Made by a program: the position numbers and the translations under genes. Shown here piece by piece: positions 7,571 to 16,173 of a stretch of DNA of 64,000 bases. Origin of the DNA: Luteimicrobium sp042670205 (GTDB lineage: Bacteria > Actinomycetota > Actinomycetes > Actinomycetales > Cellulomonadaceae). A model generated the notes under the pieces. That model did not search any database. It worked only from the letters and a program-made list of their open reading frames with translations, and had not been told where the DNA came from. The first letter of the stretch is position 1. Every line of letters begins with the position of its first letter. Location of the stretch: NCBI RefSeq assembly GCF_042670205.1, contig NZ_JBHUWD010000025.1:1-64000 (forward strand). Reading direction: 5' to 3'.

Positions 7571-9415
7571 ATGAGCACGACCGGCACGGCAGGCACCGCA
7601 CGCACCACCCGCTCCCCCGCCGCGTCCGGCCAGGCTCCGCAGCCGTCCGTCGCCTACCAGCCCACGCTGGACGAGCTGGGCACCCCGCTGCACGAGGTGA
7701 CGTTCGTCGTCGTGGACCTCGAGACCACCGGGGCGTCGGCCCGCGAGGGCGGCATCACCGAGATCGGGGCGGTCAAGGTCCGCGGCGGCGAAGTGCTCGG
7801 CGAGTTCCAGTCGCTCGTCGACCCGGGCCGGCCGATCCCCGCGTTCATCGCCCGCCTCACCGGCATCACGAGCGCGATGGTCGCCACCGCCCCGACCATC
7901 GACCTCGTCCTCCCGAGCTTCCTCGAGTTCGCGCACGGGTCGGTGCTCGTCGCGCACAACGCCCCGTTCGACGTCGGGTTCCTGCGCGCCGCCGCCCGGA
8001 CGTGCGCGTACGAGTGGCCCGGCTACCCCGTGGTCGACACGGTCGCGCTCGCCCGCCGAGTGGTGACCCGCGACGAGGCCCCCAACCACAAGCTGTCGAC
8101 GCTGGCGCAGCTCTTCCACGCCCGGGTCACGCCCGAGCACCGGGCGCTGGCCGACGCCCGCGCGACGGTCGACGTGCTCCACGCGCTGCTCGAGCGCCAC
8201 GCCGCGTTCGGGGTGACGCACCTCGAGGACCTCGCGAACGCGACCGACCCCGTGCCGCCCGAGGTCCGGCGCAAGCGCCACCTCGCCGACGGCCTCCCCC
8301 AGGCGCCCGGCGTCTACCTCTTCCACGCGCCGGACGGCGAGGTCCTGTACGTGGGCACGTCGAGCAACCTGCGCTCGCGCGTGCGCCAGTACTTCACGGC
8401 GGGCGAGAAGCGGCGCCGCATGGCCGAGATGGTCCGCCTCGCGGCGAGCGTGTCGGTCGTGGTCTGCGGGACGGCGTTCGAGGCGTCCGTCCGCGAGCTG
8501 CGCCTCATCGCCGAGCACGAGCCCCGGTACAACCGCCGGTCCAAGCACCCCGAGCGGATGCCGTGGCTGCGGCTGACCGCGGAGCCCCACCCACGCCTGT
8601 CGGTCGTGCGCGACGTGCGCGCCGAGCCCGACGGGACGGTCGCCGCGCACGTCGGGCCGTTCGCGTCGCAGACGCAGGCGCAGGCCGCCGCCGAGGCGGT
8701 CACCGACACCTTCGCGCTGCGCACCTGCACCCGCCGCCTGCCGCTCGTCCCCGCCGCCGGGGCGTCGTCGTGCGTGCTCGCGGACCTCGGCCGGTGTGCC
8801 GCGCCCTGCGTCGACCCGGACGCCGCCGCGCCCTACGCCCGCACGGTCGACGACGTGCGCCGCGCCCTGCTCGAGGACCCGTCGCCCGTCGTCGAGGCGC
8901 TCGCGCGGCGCATGGCGTCGCTGGCCGCGCAGGAGCGCTACGAGCAGGCGCAGCACGTCGCCGAGCGGCTCGAGGCGTTCTGCACGGGAGTCGAGCGGGG
9001 CGCCCGGCTGCGCGCGCTCGCGGCCTGCCGCCAGCTCGTCGCCGCCCGGCCCGCGGGCGGTGGCTGGGAGCTCGCCGTCGTCCGGCACGCACGCCTGGCC
9101 GCCACGACGCGCACCGCGCCCGACGAGGACGCCGTGGCCGCCGTGCGCGCGCTCGTGGCGACCGCGGAGCACGTCGAGCCACCCGTCCCACCGGCCCCGG
9201 CGGCGCACCCGCACGAGGCCGAGCTGGTGCTGGGGTGGCTCGACGCGCCGGACGTCCGGATCGTCGAGGTCACCGACCCTCTCGCGCTGCCCGTCCACCT
9301 GGGCGGCCGCGCGCAGCACCTCGCTCGGGCGTCGCACGTCGTGTCGGCCTACGATCTGGGCGACGGCAACCAGCCGTCCGACCTGCAGGCGTCCGTGTCG
9401 ACGTCCCGCCCCTAG
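7571..9415 (+). CDS. DEDD 3'-5' exonuclease fused to a UvrC-like GIY-YIG nuclease
   Basis: The 614-residue protein has a DnaQ-type exonuclease domain (about 40-205; VVDLETTG near residue 48, then VAHNAPFDVGFL and HRALADA with the third and fourth acidic/His positions). A GIY-YIG domain follows (about 240-315; GVYLF, LYVGTSSNLRSRVRQYF), then a C-terminal half resembling the UvrC linker/UvrB-contact region without an RNase H-like endonuclease. It is the homologue of mycobacterial Rv2191 and shares its place beside trpD and ctaE. A role in DNA repair, possibly Cho-like incision plus trimming, is inferred from the domains only. Confidence 0.88.
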   Translation: MSTTGTAGTARTTRSPAASGQAPQPSVAYQPTLDELGTPLHEVTFVVVDLETTGASAREGGITEIGAVKVRGGEVLGEFQSLVDPGRPIPAFIARLTGITSAMVATAPTIDLVLPSFLEFAHGSVLVAHNAPFDVGFLRAAARTCAYEWPGYPVVDTVALARRVVTRDEAPNHKLSTLAQLFHARVTPEHRALADARATVDVLHALLERHAAFGVTHLEDLANATDPVPPEVRRKRHLADGLPQAPGVYLFHAPDGEVLYVGTSSNLRSRVRQYFTAGEKRRRMAEMVRLAASVSVVVCGTAFEASVRELRLIAEHEPRYNRRSKHPERMPWLRLTAEPHPRLSVVRDVRAEPDGTVAAHVGPFASQTQAQAAAEAVTDTFALRTCTRRLPLVPAAGASSCVLADLGRCAAPCVDPDAAAPYARTVDDVRRALLEDPSPVVEALARRMASLAAQERYEQAQHVAERLEAFCTGVERGARLRALAACRQLVAARPAGGGWELAVVRHARLAATTRTAPDEDAVAAVRALVATAEHVEPPVPPAPAAHPHEAELVLGWLDAPDVRIVEVTDPLALPVHLGGRAQHLARASHVVSAYDLGDGNQPSDLQASVSTSRP

Positions 9416-9432
9416 CCGAGGAGCCCCGCCCC

Positions 9433-9714
9433 ATGCTGACCGCGATCGTCCTCATCGACACCGCCCCGGACGTCATTCCCGAGGTCGCCGAATCGGTCGC
9501 CGGGCTCGCCGGGGTCAGCGAGGTCTACTCGGTGACCGGGCGCGCGGACCTCGTCGCGATCGTCCGCGTGCGCGACCACGACAAGCTCGCCGACGTGATC
9601 GCGGACGGCATCAGCAAGGTGTCGGGCGTCGTGCGGACCGAGACGCTGCTCGCGTTCCGCGCGTACTCGCAGGTCGACCTCGAGCAGGCGTTCGAGATCG
9701 GGCTCGAGGACTGA
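9433..9714 (+). CDS. Lrp/AsnC ligand-binding (RAM) domain protein without DNA-binding domain
   Basis: The 93-residue protein corresponds to the C-terminal RAM domain of Lrp/AsnC regulators only. It has the alternating strand/helix pattern with GVSEVYSVTGRADLVAIVRV, and it lacks the helix-turn-helix. Such stand-alone domains bind amino acids and assemble into ring-shaped oligomers in known relatives. It follows the exonuclease gene by 17 bases with no obvious separate promoter. Neighbouring trpD (convergent) makes an amino acid link tempting but unproven. Confidence 0.85.
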   Translation: MLTAIVLIDTAPDVIPEVAESVAGLAGVSEVYSVTGRADLVAIVRVRDHDKLADVIADGISKVSGVVRTETLLAFRAYSQVDLEQAFEIGLED

Positions 9715-9730
9715 CCGTCGGGCGCGGCGG

Positions 9731-9770
9731 CCGCTAGCGCCGCGAGGCGGCCGCTAGCGCCGCGAGGCGG
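9731..9770. repeat. 20-base perfect tandem duplication at the trpD 3' end
   Basis: CCGCTAGCGCCGCGAGGCGG occurs at 9731-9750 and again at 9751-9770. Each unit carries an in-phase TAG stop codon for trpD (9754-9756 used; 9734-9736 redundant) and the codons for the last residues. It probably arose by slippage. Confidence 0.9.
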
Positions 9771-10830
9771 CGACCCAGCGCTCGAGGAGCTGCGCCGCCG
9801 CGCCCGAGTCGACGCTCGTGGCCGCGGCGTCCATACCGGCGCGCAGCCGGTCGACGAGGCTGCCCTCCGCCGTCCCGGGCAGCGACCCGTCCGCCACGAG
9901 CGCCGCGGCGGCGTTGAGCAGGACGGTCTCGCGGACCGGGCCCTGCTCGCCGCCGAGCACGCGCCGTGCCACGCCCGCGTTGTGCTCGGCGCTCGCACCG
10001 CGCAGGTCCGCGACCGTGATGGCCGTCAGACCGAGGTCCGTCGCGGCGTCGAGCACGTGCTCGCGCACCTCGCCGCCGTCGACCAGCCAGACGCGCGACG
10101 GCGCGGTCGCCGCGAGCTCGTCGAGCCCGTCCTCGCCGCGGAACACGAGCGCCGACGTTCCCCGCGAGGCGAGGACCCCCGCCACGAGGGGTGCCATCCG
10201 CTCGTCGGCGACGCCGATCGCGGTGGCGCGCGGCTGCGCCGGGTTGGTCAGCGGGCCGAGGAAGTTGAACGCCGTCGGGATCGGCAGCTCGCCGCGCGCC
10301 GCGGCCGCGTGCCGGAACGACGGGTGGAACGCCTGCGCGAAGCAGAACGTGATCCCGACCTCGGTCGCGAGCTCGGCCACGCGCGGCACGTCGAGGTCGA
10401 GCCGCACGCCCAGGGCCTCCAGGACGTCCGCCGAGCCCGACGACGACGTCGCGGCCCGGTTGCCGTGCTTGACGACGCGCACGCCCGCCCCCGCCACGAC
10501 GATCGCCGCCATCGTGGACACGTTCACCGTGTGCGCGCGGTCGCCGCCCGTCCCGACGATGTCGACCGACGGCGCGGGCGCCTCGAAGCGGCGCGCGTGC
10601 GCGAGCATCGCGTCGGCGAGGCCGGCGAGCTCGTCGACCGTCTCACCCTTGACCCGCAGCGCCACGAGGAAGCTCGCGAGGCGCGCCGCGGAGACCTCGC
10701 CCGACATCACCTGGTCCATGACCCAGGCCGTCTCGTGCGCCCCGAGGTCGCGGTGGTCGACGAGCGCCTGGAGCAGGGCGGGCCAGGTCGGCGCGCCCGC
10801 GGTCGCGGGCACCGTGGGTCGGGTCGTCAC
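9754..10830 (-). CDS. trpD: anthranilate phosphoribosyltransferase
   Basis: Transfers phosphoribosyl to anthranilate in tryptophan synthesis. The 358-residue protein has DIVGTGGDRAHTVNVS (PRPP binding) and KHGNRAATSSSGSAD (anthranilate/PRPP site), plus the conserved AFNFLGPLTNPA. The GTG at 10830 has GAGGAG about five bases upstream. A longer frame to 11142 has no such site and would run into the ctaE promoter. It stands alone rather than in a trp operon, as in mycobacteria where trpD also sits between Rv2191 and ctaE. Its 3' end carries a 20-base tandem duplication. Confidence 0.95.
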   Translation of the reverse strand: MTTRPTVPATAGAPTWPALLQALVDHRDLGAHETAWVMDQVMSGEVSAARLASFLVALRVKGETVDELAGLADAMLAHARRFEAPAPSVDIVGTGGDRAHTVNVSTMAAIVVAGAGVRVVKHGNRAATSSSGSADVLEALGVRLDLDVPRVAELATEVGITFCFAQAFHPSFRHAAAARGELPIPTAFNFLGPLTNPAQPRATAIGVADERMAPLVAGVLASRGTSALVFRGEDGLDELAATAPSRVWLVDGGEVREHVLDAATDLGLTAITVADLRGASAEHNAGVARRVLGGEQGPVRETVLLNAAAALVADGSLPGTAEGSLVDRLRAGMDAAATSVDSGAAAQLLERWVAASRR

Positions 10831-11077
10831 AACGTCTCCTCGCACAGCTGGTCGCAGGACTGGGACGGCCCGGGGGCCGCGCCCCTCATGATGCCAGCGC
10901 GAGCGTCCGCGGGTCCTCGCGTCCCGGCATCCGGTCGGCGTCGGGCGCCACCCGTTTGGTGACACCTTCGCGACTTCCGTCATGAGGTGGGAAGGTGAAG
11001 CGCAGAATGTCAAGGAAGTGTGAGATTCGACCGCGCCCGTGCGGCCGCTTCGTGAACCAAACCACGCCCCCGTCGGC

Positions 11078-11083
11078 CATAAT
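11078..11083 (+). promoter_or_regulatory. -10 element CATAAT, likely leaderless start of ctaE
   Basis: CATAAT lies six bases before the GTG at 11090 and is the most AT-rich hexamer in this stretch. The 250 bases between trpD and this point contain no gene that I can support. Confidence 0.55.
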
Positions 11084-11089
11084 GAAGCC

Positions 11090-11725
11090 GTGTCGACCGC
11101 AACGGCTACCCCCCACACCCACGTGACCGTCAACCGGCCCAACCCGGTTCAGGTCGGGACCATCGTCTGGCTCTCCAGCGAGCTGATGTTCTTCGCGGGT
11201 CTCTTCGCGATGTACTTCACCGCTCGCTCGGTCATGCCGGCCAGCGAGTGGTCGGCGCAGGCCGACAAGCTCAACGTCTGGTTCTCCGCCGGCAACACGA
11301 CGATCCTCGTGCTCTCGTCGTTCACCTGCCAGCTCGGCACGTACGCCGCCGAGCGGTTCCGCCCGCGGCGCACCGGCAAGCTGTGGCAGGTCGGCCAGTG
11401 GGGCATGGTCGAGTGGATCGCCGTCACCTACGTGATGGGCGCGATCTTCATCGCCGGCCAGGTCACCGAGTACTCGGAGCTCGTCGAGCAGGGTCTGTCG
11501 ATCCACTCGAACGCGTACGGCTCGGTGTTCTACCTGGCGACCGGCTTCCACGGCCTCCACGTGCTCGGTGGTCTCCTCGCGTTCCTGTTCCTGCTCGGCC
11601 GGACATTCTCCGCCAAGCGGTTCGGACACCACGAAGCGACCTCCGCGATCGTCACGTCGTACTACTGGCACTTCGTCGACGTGGTGTGGGTGGCGCTCTT
11701 CAGCGTCATCTACCTCCTGCGCTGA
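11090..11725 (+). CDS. ctaE: cytochrome c oxidase subunit III
   Basis: Subunit III of the aa3 oxidase in the membrane. The 211-residue protein has about five transmembrane helices, the short actinobacterial form. Its VGTIVWLSSELMFFAGLFA is nearly the mycobacterial sequence, and ATGFHGLHVLGG and YYWHFVDVVW are present. GTG 11090 is chosen because the homologue begins a similar distance before NRPN and because a -10 hexamer sits six bases upstream; the open frame extends to 11039. It heads the ctaE-qcrCAB cluster, so the oxidase subunit is made together with the bc1-type complex. Confidence 0.93.
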   Translation: MSTATATPHTHVTVNRPNPVQVGTIVWLSSELMFFAGLFAMYFTARSVMPASEWSAQADKLNVWFSAGNTTILVLSSFTCQLGTYAAERFRPRRTGKLWQVGQWGMVEWIAVTYVMGAIFIAGQVTEYSELVEQGLSIHSNAYGSVFYLATGFHGLHVLGGLLAFLFLLGRTFSAKRFGHHEATSAIVTSYYWHFVDVVWVALFSVIYLLR

Positions 11726-11775
11726 CGCACCACACACCCGAACCACATCCCCCCACCGCGAGACGAGGATCACCC

Positions 11776-12555
11776 GTGAAGGCACTCGCCGCCCGCAGGC
11801 ACCACCGGTTCGCGCCGGTCGTGCTGCTGCTGCTGGCGCTGCTGGTCACTGGCGGCGTCTACGCCGTCCTCGCGCCGAGCCAGGCGCGGGCGGACTCCGC
11901 CAGCACGCAGGACATCGAGACCGGTAAGAAGCTGTTCCAGGCCAACTGCGCCACGTGCCACGGGCTCGACGCCCAGGGCACCGACAACGCCCCGTCGCTC
12001 ATCGGCGTCGGCGCGGCCGCGGTCGACTTCCAGGTCTCGACCGGCCGCATGCCGATGGCCATGGACGGCCCGCAGGCCCAGGCCAAGCCGCGTCAGATGA
12101 CCGAAGAGCAGACGTCCCAGCTCGCCGCGTACGTCGCGTCGCTCGGCGCCGGCCCGGCGATCCCGACGGACGAGCAGGTCGACGGCGCCAAGGGCAACCC
12201 CGCCAACGGCGCCCAGATCTTCCGCACCAACTGCGCGATGTGCCACAACGCCGTCGGCCAGGGCGGCGCGCTCTCCCAGGGCAAGTTCGCGCCCTCGCTC
12301 GAGCGCACGTCGCCGCGCAACATCTACCAGGCGATGCTCACCGGCCCGCAGTCGATGCCGGTGTTCAACGACGCCAACATCACCCCGGACGAGAAGCGCG
12401 ACGTCATCGCGTTCCTCGAGGCCCAGCGCCACGGCAGCGCGGGCGGCGCGAGCCTCGGCTCGCTCGGCCCGGTCTCCGAGGGCATCTGGGCGTGGGTCGT
12501 CGGCCTCGGTCTCCTGATCGGCGCCGCCGTGTGGATCGGAGCGAAGTCCTCGTGA
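11776..12555 (+). CDS. qcrC: diheme cytochrome c subunit of the bcc complex
   Basis: Shuttles electrons from the Rieske protein to the oxidase on the outer face of the membrane, replacing a soluble cytochrome c. The 259-residue protein has an N-terminal membrane anchor (about 13-33), two c-type heme motifs CATCH (58-62) and CAMCH (153-157), and a C-terminal helix (about 238-256). The GTG at 11776 follows GACGAGG. The stop overlaps the qcrA start (GTGA). Two heme sites in one anchored subunit are the hallmark of actinobacterial bcc-aa3 supercomplexes. Confidence 0.95.
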   Translation: MKALAARRHHRFAPVVLLLLALLVTGGVYAVLAPSQARADSASTQDIETGKKLFQANCATCHGLDAQGTDNAPSLIGVGAAAVDFQVSTGRMPMAMDGPQAQAKPRQMTEEQTSQLAAYVASLGAGPAIPTDEQVDGAKGNPANGAQIFRTNCAMCHNAVGQGGALSQGKFAPSLERTSPRNIYQAMLTGPQSMPVFNDANITPDEKRDVIAFLEAQRHGSAGGASLGSLGPVSEGIWAWVVGLGLLIGAAVWIGAKSS

Positions 12556-13583
12556 GCAGCAAGACGACCGACGTGACCGTCCCGCACCAGGACGGCGACC
12601 TCGAGCGCTTCCCGGACCCCGGGATCCCCGAGCACCAGCACCGCCAGGCGGACATCGACCCGAAGGCCGACAAGCGCGCCGAGCGCCAGGTCGTGGTCCT
12701 CTTCACGATCTCCGTCATCGGTACCATCGTCGCCCTGTGGGCCTACTTCGCGGTCCGCCCCGACGGCACCGTCGGTGGCGTCCGGACCTCGACGATGGTC
12801 CTGGGCCTCGCGATCTTCTTCGCGCTCGCCGGCATCGGCGTCGGCGCGATCCACTGGGCCAAGACGCTCATGTCGGACCACGAGGTCGCCGAGGACCGTC
12901 ACGCCACGCGCAGCCCTGACGACGTCCGCGAGGTCGCCGTCCAGAAGCTCGCCGAGGGCATCAAGGACTCGGGCATCGGGCGCCGCGGCGTCCTCAAGGG
13001 CGTCGTGATCTCGGCGCTCGCGCTCTTCCCGCTGACGATCGCCGTCCCGCTGATCAGCTCGGTCGGTGGCGACTGGAACGTCGGCACCTTCCGCACCACG
13101 CTCTGGAAGAAGGGCACCCGCCTCACCTACGACCCCACGGGCCGCCCGATCAAGGCGTCCGACGTGACCATCGGCTCGGCCGTCCACGTCATCCCGGAGG
13201 TCAGCGAGGAGTTCCGCCAGACCGGCGAGTGGATCACCGAGAAGGCCAAGGCGCTCGTGCTGATGGTCCGGCTCGACCCGCGCGACTTCAAGCCGTTCGC
13301 CAAGGGCCGTGAGAACTGGACCTACGACGGCATCATCGCGTTCTCCAAGATCTGCACCCACGTGGGCTGCCCCGTCGCTCTCTACGAGCAGCAGACCCAC
13401 CACCTCCTGTGCCCGTGCCACCAGTCGACGTTCGACGTCGCCGACGGCGCGAAGGTCGTGTTCGGCCCCGCCAAGCGGCCCCTGCCGCAGCTGCCGATCA
13501 CCGTCGACTCCGAGGGCTACCTCGTGGCGCAGGACGGCTTCGACGAGCCCATCGGCCCGAGCTTCTGGGAGCGACTGCGGTGA
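12552..13583 (+). CDS. qcrA: Rieske iron-sulfur subunit of the bcc complex
   Basis: Carries the 2Fe-2S cluster that oxidises menaquinol. The 343-residue protein has a charged N-terminus and three predicted helices, the actinobacterial arrangement, then the Rieske fold. Cluster ligands are in CTHVGCP and LCPCHQSTFDV. The GTG start is embedded in the qcrC stop, and its stop overlaps the qcrB start, so translation of C, A and B should be coupled. Confidence 0.95.
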   Translation: MSSKTTDVTVPHQDGDLERFPDPGIPEHQHRQADIDPKADKRAERQVVVLFTISVIGTIVALWAYFAVRPDGTVGGVRTSTMVLGLAIFFALAGIGVGAIHWAKTLMSDHEVAEDRHATRSPDDVREVAVQKLAEGIKDSGIGRRGVLKGVVISALALFPLTIAVPLISSVGGDWNVGTFRTTLWKKGTRLTYDPTGRPIKASDVTIGSAVHVIPEVSEEFRQTGEWITEKAKALVLMVRLDPRDFKPFAKGRENWTYDGIIAFSKICTHVGCPVALYEQQTHHLLCPCHQSTFDVADGAKVVFGPAKRPLPQLPITVDSEGYLVAQDGFDEPIGPSFWERLR

Positions 13584-15289
13584 CGACCTCTACCCCTACC
13601 CGCCCGTCCGCGACGGAGCCGACGACTCCGATCGGGCGCACGTCGGACTACCTGGACAACCGCACCGGCATCGGCCACGCGGTCAAGGAGTTCGCGCGGA
13701 AGATCTTCCCGGACCACTGGTCCTTCCTCCTCGGTGAGATCGCGCTCTACTCGTTCATCGTCCTGCTCATCACGGGCACGTTCCTCACGATGTTCTTCGT
13801 GCCGAGCATGACGCTCAGCACGTACGAGGGCGAGCCCGCGACGATGCACGGGCTCCTCATGTCCGACGCGTTCGCGTCGACGCTGCGCCTGTCGTTCGAG
13901 GTGCGCGGCGGCCTGCTGATGCGCCAGATCCACCACTGGGCCGCGCTGGTCTTCATGGCGTCGATCGTGACGCACATGATGCGTGTGTTCTTCACGGGTG
14001 CGTTCCGCCGCCCGCGCGAGTTCAACTGGCTCATCGGCTTCACGCTGCTGCTCACGGGCCTGCTCGCCGGCTTCACCGGCTACTCGCTCCCCGACGACGT
14101 CCTGTCGGGCAACGGCCTCGCGATCGCCAACGGCGTCGTCAAGTCGATCCCGGTGATCGGCTCGTACATGTCGTACTTCATCTTCGGAGGCGACTTCCCG
14201 GGCGAGCAGATCATCCCGAGACTCTTCACGCTCCACATCCTGCTGATCCCAGCGATCATCCTCGCGCTCGTCGCGCTGCACCTGATGTTCGTCGTCGTGC
14301 ACAAGCACACCCAGTACCCGGGTGGCGGCCGCAAGGACGGCAACGTCGTGGGCTTCCCGCTCTTCCCCGTGTACACGGCGAAGGCCGGCGGCTTCTTCTT
14401 CGTGGTGTTCGCGGTGCTGTCGCTCATGGGCGCGACGATGGCGATCAACACGGTCTGGAACTACGGCCCCTTCGACCCGTCACCGGTGTCCGCGGGAGCC
14501 CAGCCCGACTGGTACATGCTGTTCCTGGAAGGGTCGCTCCGACTCATGCCGGGGCAGGCGGAGTTCGTCTCGTGGGGCGACTTCACGTGGTCGTTCAACG
14601 TCCTCGTGCCCGCGGTGCTCCCCGTGCTGCTCCTCATGGGCTTCGCGGCGTACCCGTTCCTCGAGGCCAAGGTCACGGGCGACAACCGCGAGCACCACGT
14701 GCTCGACCGGCCGCGCAACCGTCCGACCCGTACCGGCATCGGCATGGCGTTCCTGGCGTTCTTCGTCATCCTCGCCTTCGCCGGGTCGAACGACCTCATC
14801 GCGACGCACTTCCACCTGTCGATCAACGCGATCACCTGGTTCTTCCGGGTGTTCATCTTCGTCGGGCCGTGGTTCGCCTTCTGGATCACGAAGCGCATCT
14901 GCCTGGGCCTGCAGCGCAAGGACCGCGAGCTCGTCCTCCACGGGCACGAGACCGGCCGGATCGTGCGCTTCGCGTCCGGCGAGTACATCGAGGTGCACCG
15001 CCCGCTCGACGAGCAGGAGCGCTGGGTGCGGGTCAGCTACACCGCCCACCGGCCCCTCGAGCTGCCCGCCCCCACGGGCCCGAAGGGCACGAAGGACAAG
15101 TCCTACAAGAAGGCGAAGCGCTGGGCCAAGCTCTCCCGGTTCTTCTACGAGGACCGCATCGAGCCGGTGACCCCCGCGGAGCTCGCGGCGTCGCACTCGC
15201 ACGGCGAGCACGACGCCCTGCCGGGAGGCGAGGACCACGCCCTCGTTGCACCGGACCACTCCGTGGACGCCACCGAGCAGTCCCACTGA
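13580..15289 (+). CDS. qcrB: cytochrome b subunit of the bcc complex
   Basis: Membrane quinol-oxidising subunit. The 569-residue protein has the paired heme-b histidines on helices RQIHHWAALVF/VTHMM and LFTLHILLIP/LALVALHLMF. The Qo-site motif appears as QPDW in place of PEW, typical for actinobacteria. It has a long charged C-terminal extension (about 130 residues) that in known supercomplexes lies in the cytoplasm. The GTG overlaps the qcrA stop. The last gene of the cluster is followed by a hairpin at 15329-15347 and then sodA. Confidence 0.95.
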   Translation: MTTSTPTRPSATEPTTPIGRTSDYLDNRTGIGHAVKEFARKIFPDHWSFLLGEIALYSFIVLLITGTFLTMFFVPSMTLSTYEGEPATMHGLLMSDAFASTLRLSFEVRGGLLMRQIHHWAALVFMASIVTHMMRVFFTGAFRRPREFNWLIGFTLLLTGLLAGFTGYSLPDDVLSGNGLAIANGVVKSIPVIGSYMSYFIFGGDFPGEQIIPRLFTLHILLIPAIILALVALHLMFVVVHKHTQYPGGGRKDGNVVGFPLFPVYTAKAGGFFFVVFAVLSLMGATMAINTVWNYGPFDPSPVSAGAQPDWYMLFLEGSLRLMPGQAEFVSWGDFTWSFNVLVPAVLPVLLLMGFAAYPFLEAKVTGDNREHHVLDRPRNRPTRTGIGMAFLAFFVILAFAGSNDLIATHFHLSINAITWFFRVFIFVGPWFAFWITKRICLGLQRKDRELVLHGHETGRIVRFASGEYIEVHRPLDEQERWVRVSYTAHRPLELPAPTGPKGTKDKSYKKAKRWAKLSRFFYEDRIEPVTPAELAASHSHGEHDALPGGEDHALVAPDHSVDATEQSH

Positions 15290-15328
15290 GTTCGTCGCAA
15301 GGTAGGTACATGGCCCGTTCGCACGCGT

Positions 15329-15347
15329 CCCCGGCATCACGCCGGGG
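15329..15347 (+). terminator. short hairpin between qcrB and sodA
   Basis: CCCCGGC and GCCGGGG arms (seven pairs) enclose a five-base loop, 40 bases after the qcrB stop. There is no T-run, so it may attenuate rather than fully terminate. Confidence 0.4.
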
Positions 15348-15390
15348 AACCGTGCGGGCGGGCCTCACCACATCCAGGAGGTAGTTACGC

Positions 15391-16017
15391 ATGGCTGTCT
15401 ACACGCTCCCCGAGCTCCCCTACGACTACGCAGCGCTCGAACCGCACATCTCCGGGCGCATCATGGAGCTCCACCACGACAAGCACCACGCCGCGTACGT
15501 GACGGGCGCCAACACGGCCCTCGACAAGCTCGCCGAAGCCCGTGAGTCGGGCGACCTCGCCGCCGTGAACCTGCACGAGAAGAACCTCGCGTTCAACCTC
15601 GGCGGCCACGTCAACCACTCCGCCTTCTGGCAGAACCTCTCCCCCGAGGGCGGCGGCGAGCCGACCGGCGAGCTCGCCGCGGCGATCGACCAGGACTTCG
15701 GCTCGTTCGAGGCGTTCAAGAAGCACTTCGCCGCGACCGCGGCCGGCGTGCAGGGCTCCGGCTGGGCGATCCTGGCCTGGGACTCGATCGGCCAGAAGCT
15801 GATCATCGTCCAGCTGTACGACCAGCAGGGCAACATCGCGCTGGGCCTGGTCCCGCTCGTCCTCCTGGACGTCTGGGAGCACGCGTACTACCTGGACTAC
15901 CAGAACGTGCGCGCCGACTACGTCACGGCCTGGTGGAACATCGTGAACTGGGCCGACGCCGACGCTCGCCTCCAGCGCGCGCGGACGCAGACCGCGGGAC
16001 TCATCGTCCCCGCCTGA
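15391..16017 (+). CDS. sodA: superoxide dismutase, probably manganese-dependent
   Basis: Dismutates superoxide. The 208-residue protein has metal ligands His28, His76, Asp160 and His164 (DVWEHAYY) at exactly the mycobacterial positions. Residue 145 is Gln in YDQQGN; iron-using M. tuberculosis SodA has His there and manganese-using relatives have Gln, so manganese is the likelier metal. The ATG at 15391 has a strong AGGAGG nine bases before it. No signal peptide is visible. A long terminator hairpin follows. Confidence 0.96.
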   Translation: MAVYTLPELPYDYAALEPHISGRIMELHHDKHHAAYVTGANTALDKLAEARESGDLAAVNLHEKNLAFNLGGHVNHSAFWQNLSPEGGGEPTGELAAAIDQDFGSFEAFKKHFAATAAGVQGSGWAILAWDSIGQKLIIVQLYDQQGNIALGLVPLVLLDVWEHAYYLDYQNVRADYVTAWWNIVNWADADARLQRARTQTAGLIVPA

Positions 16018-16038
16018 CGTCCACCGTCGACGCGCTCC

Positions 16039-16073
16039 GAAGGGCCGTACCCGTTCGACGGGTACGGCCCTTC
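16039..16073 (+). terminator. strong terminator after sodA
   Basis: A perfect 15-base-pair stem (GAAGGGCCGTACCCG and its complement) with a five-base loop begins 21 bases after the sodA stop. Confidence 0.8.
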
Positions 16074-16102
16074 GCCGTGCCGTCCCTCAGGACTCGCGCA
16101 CC

Positions 16103-16142
16103 TGTCAGAACCGCAGGGCGGTCTGCGCCGTGAGCTTCTGAC
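16103..16142. repeat. TGTCAGAAC palindromic repeat, copy 1
   Basis: An imperfect palindrome beginning TGTCAGAAC and ending GCCGTGAGCTTCTGAC. It belongs to the family also found at 33337-33378, 53586-53626 and 53647-53688. A further half copy, TGTCAGGACCTCAC, lies at 16164-16177 over the stop of the DeoR gene. Confidence 0.75.
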
Positions 16143-16173
16143 GGGCTGGGCGCCAGTGCGCCGTGTCAGGACC

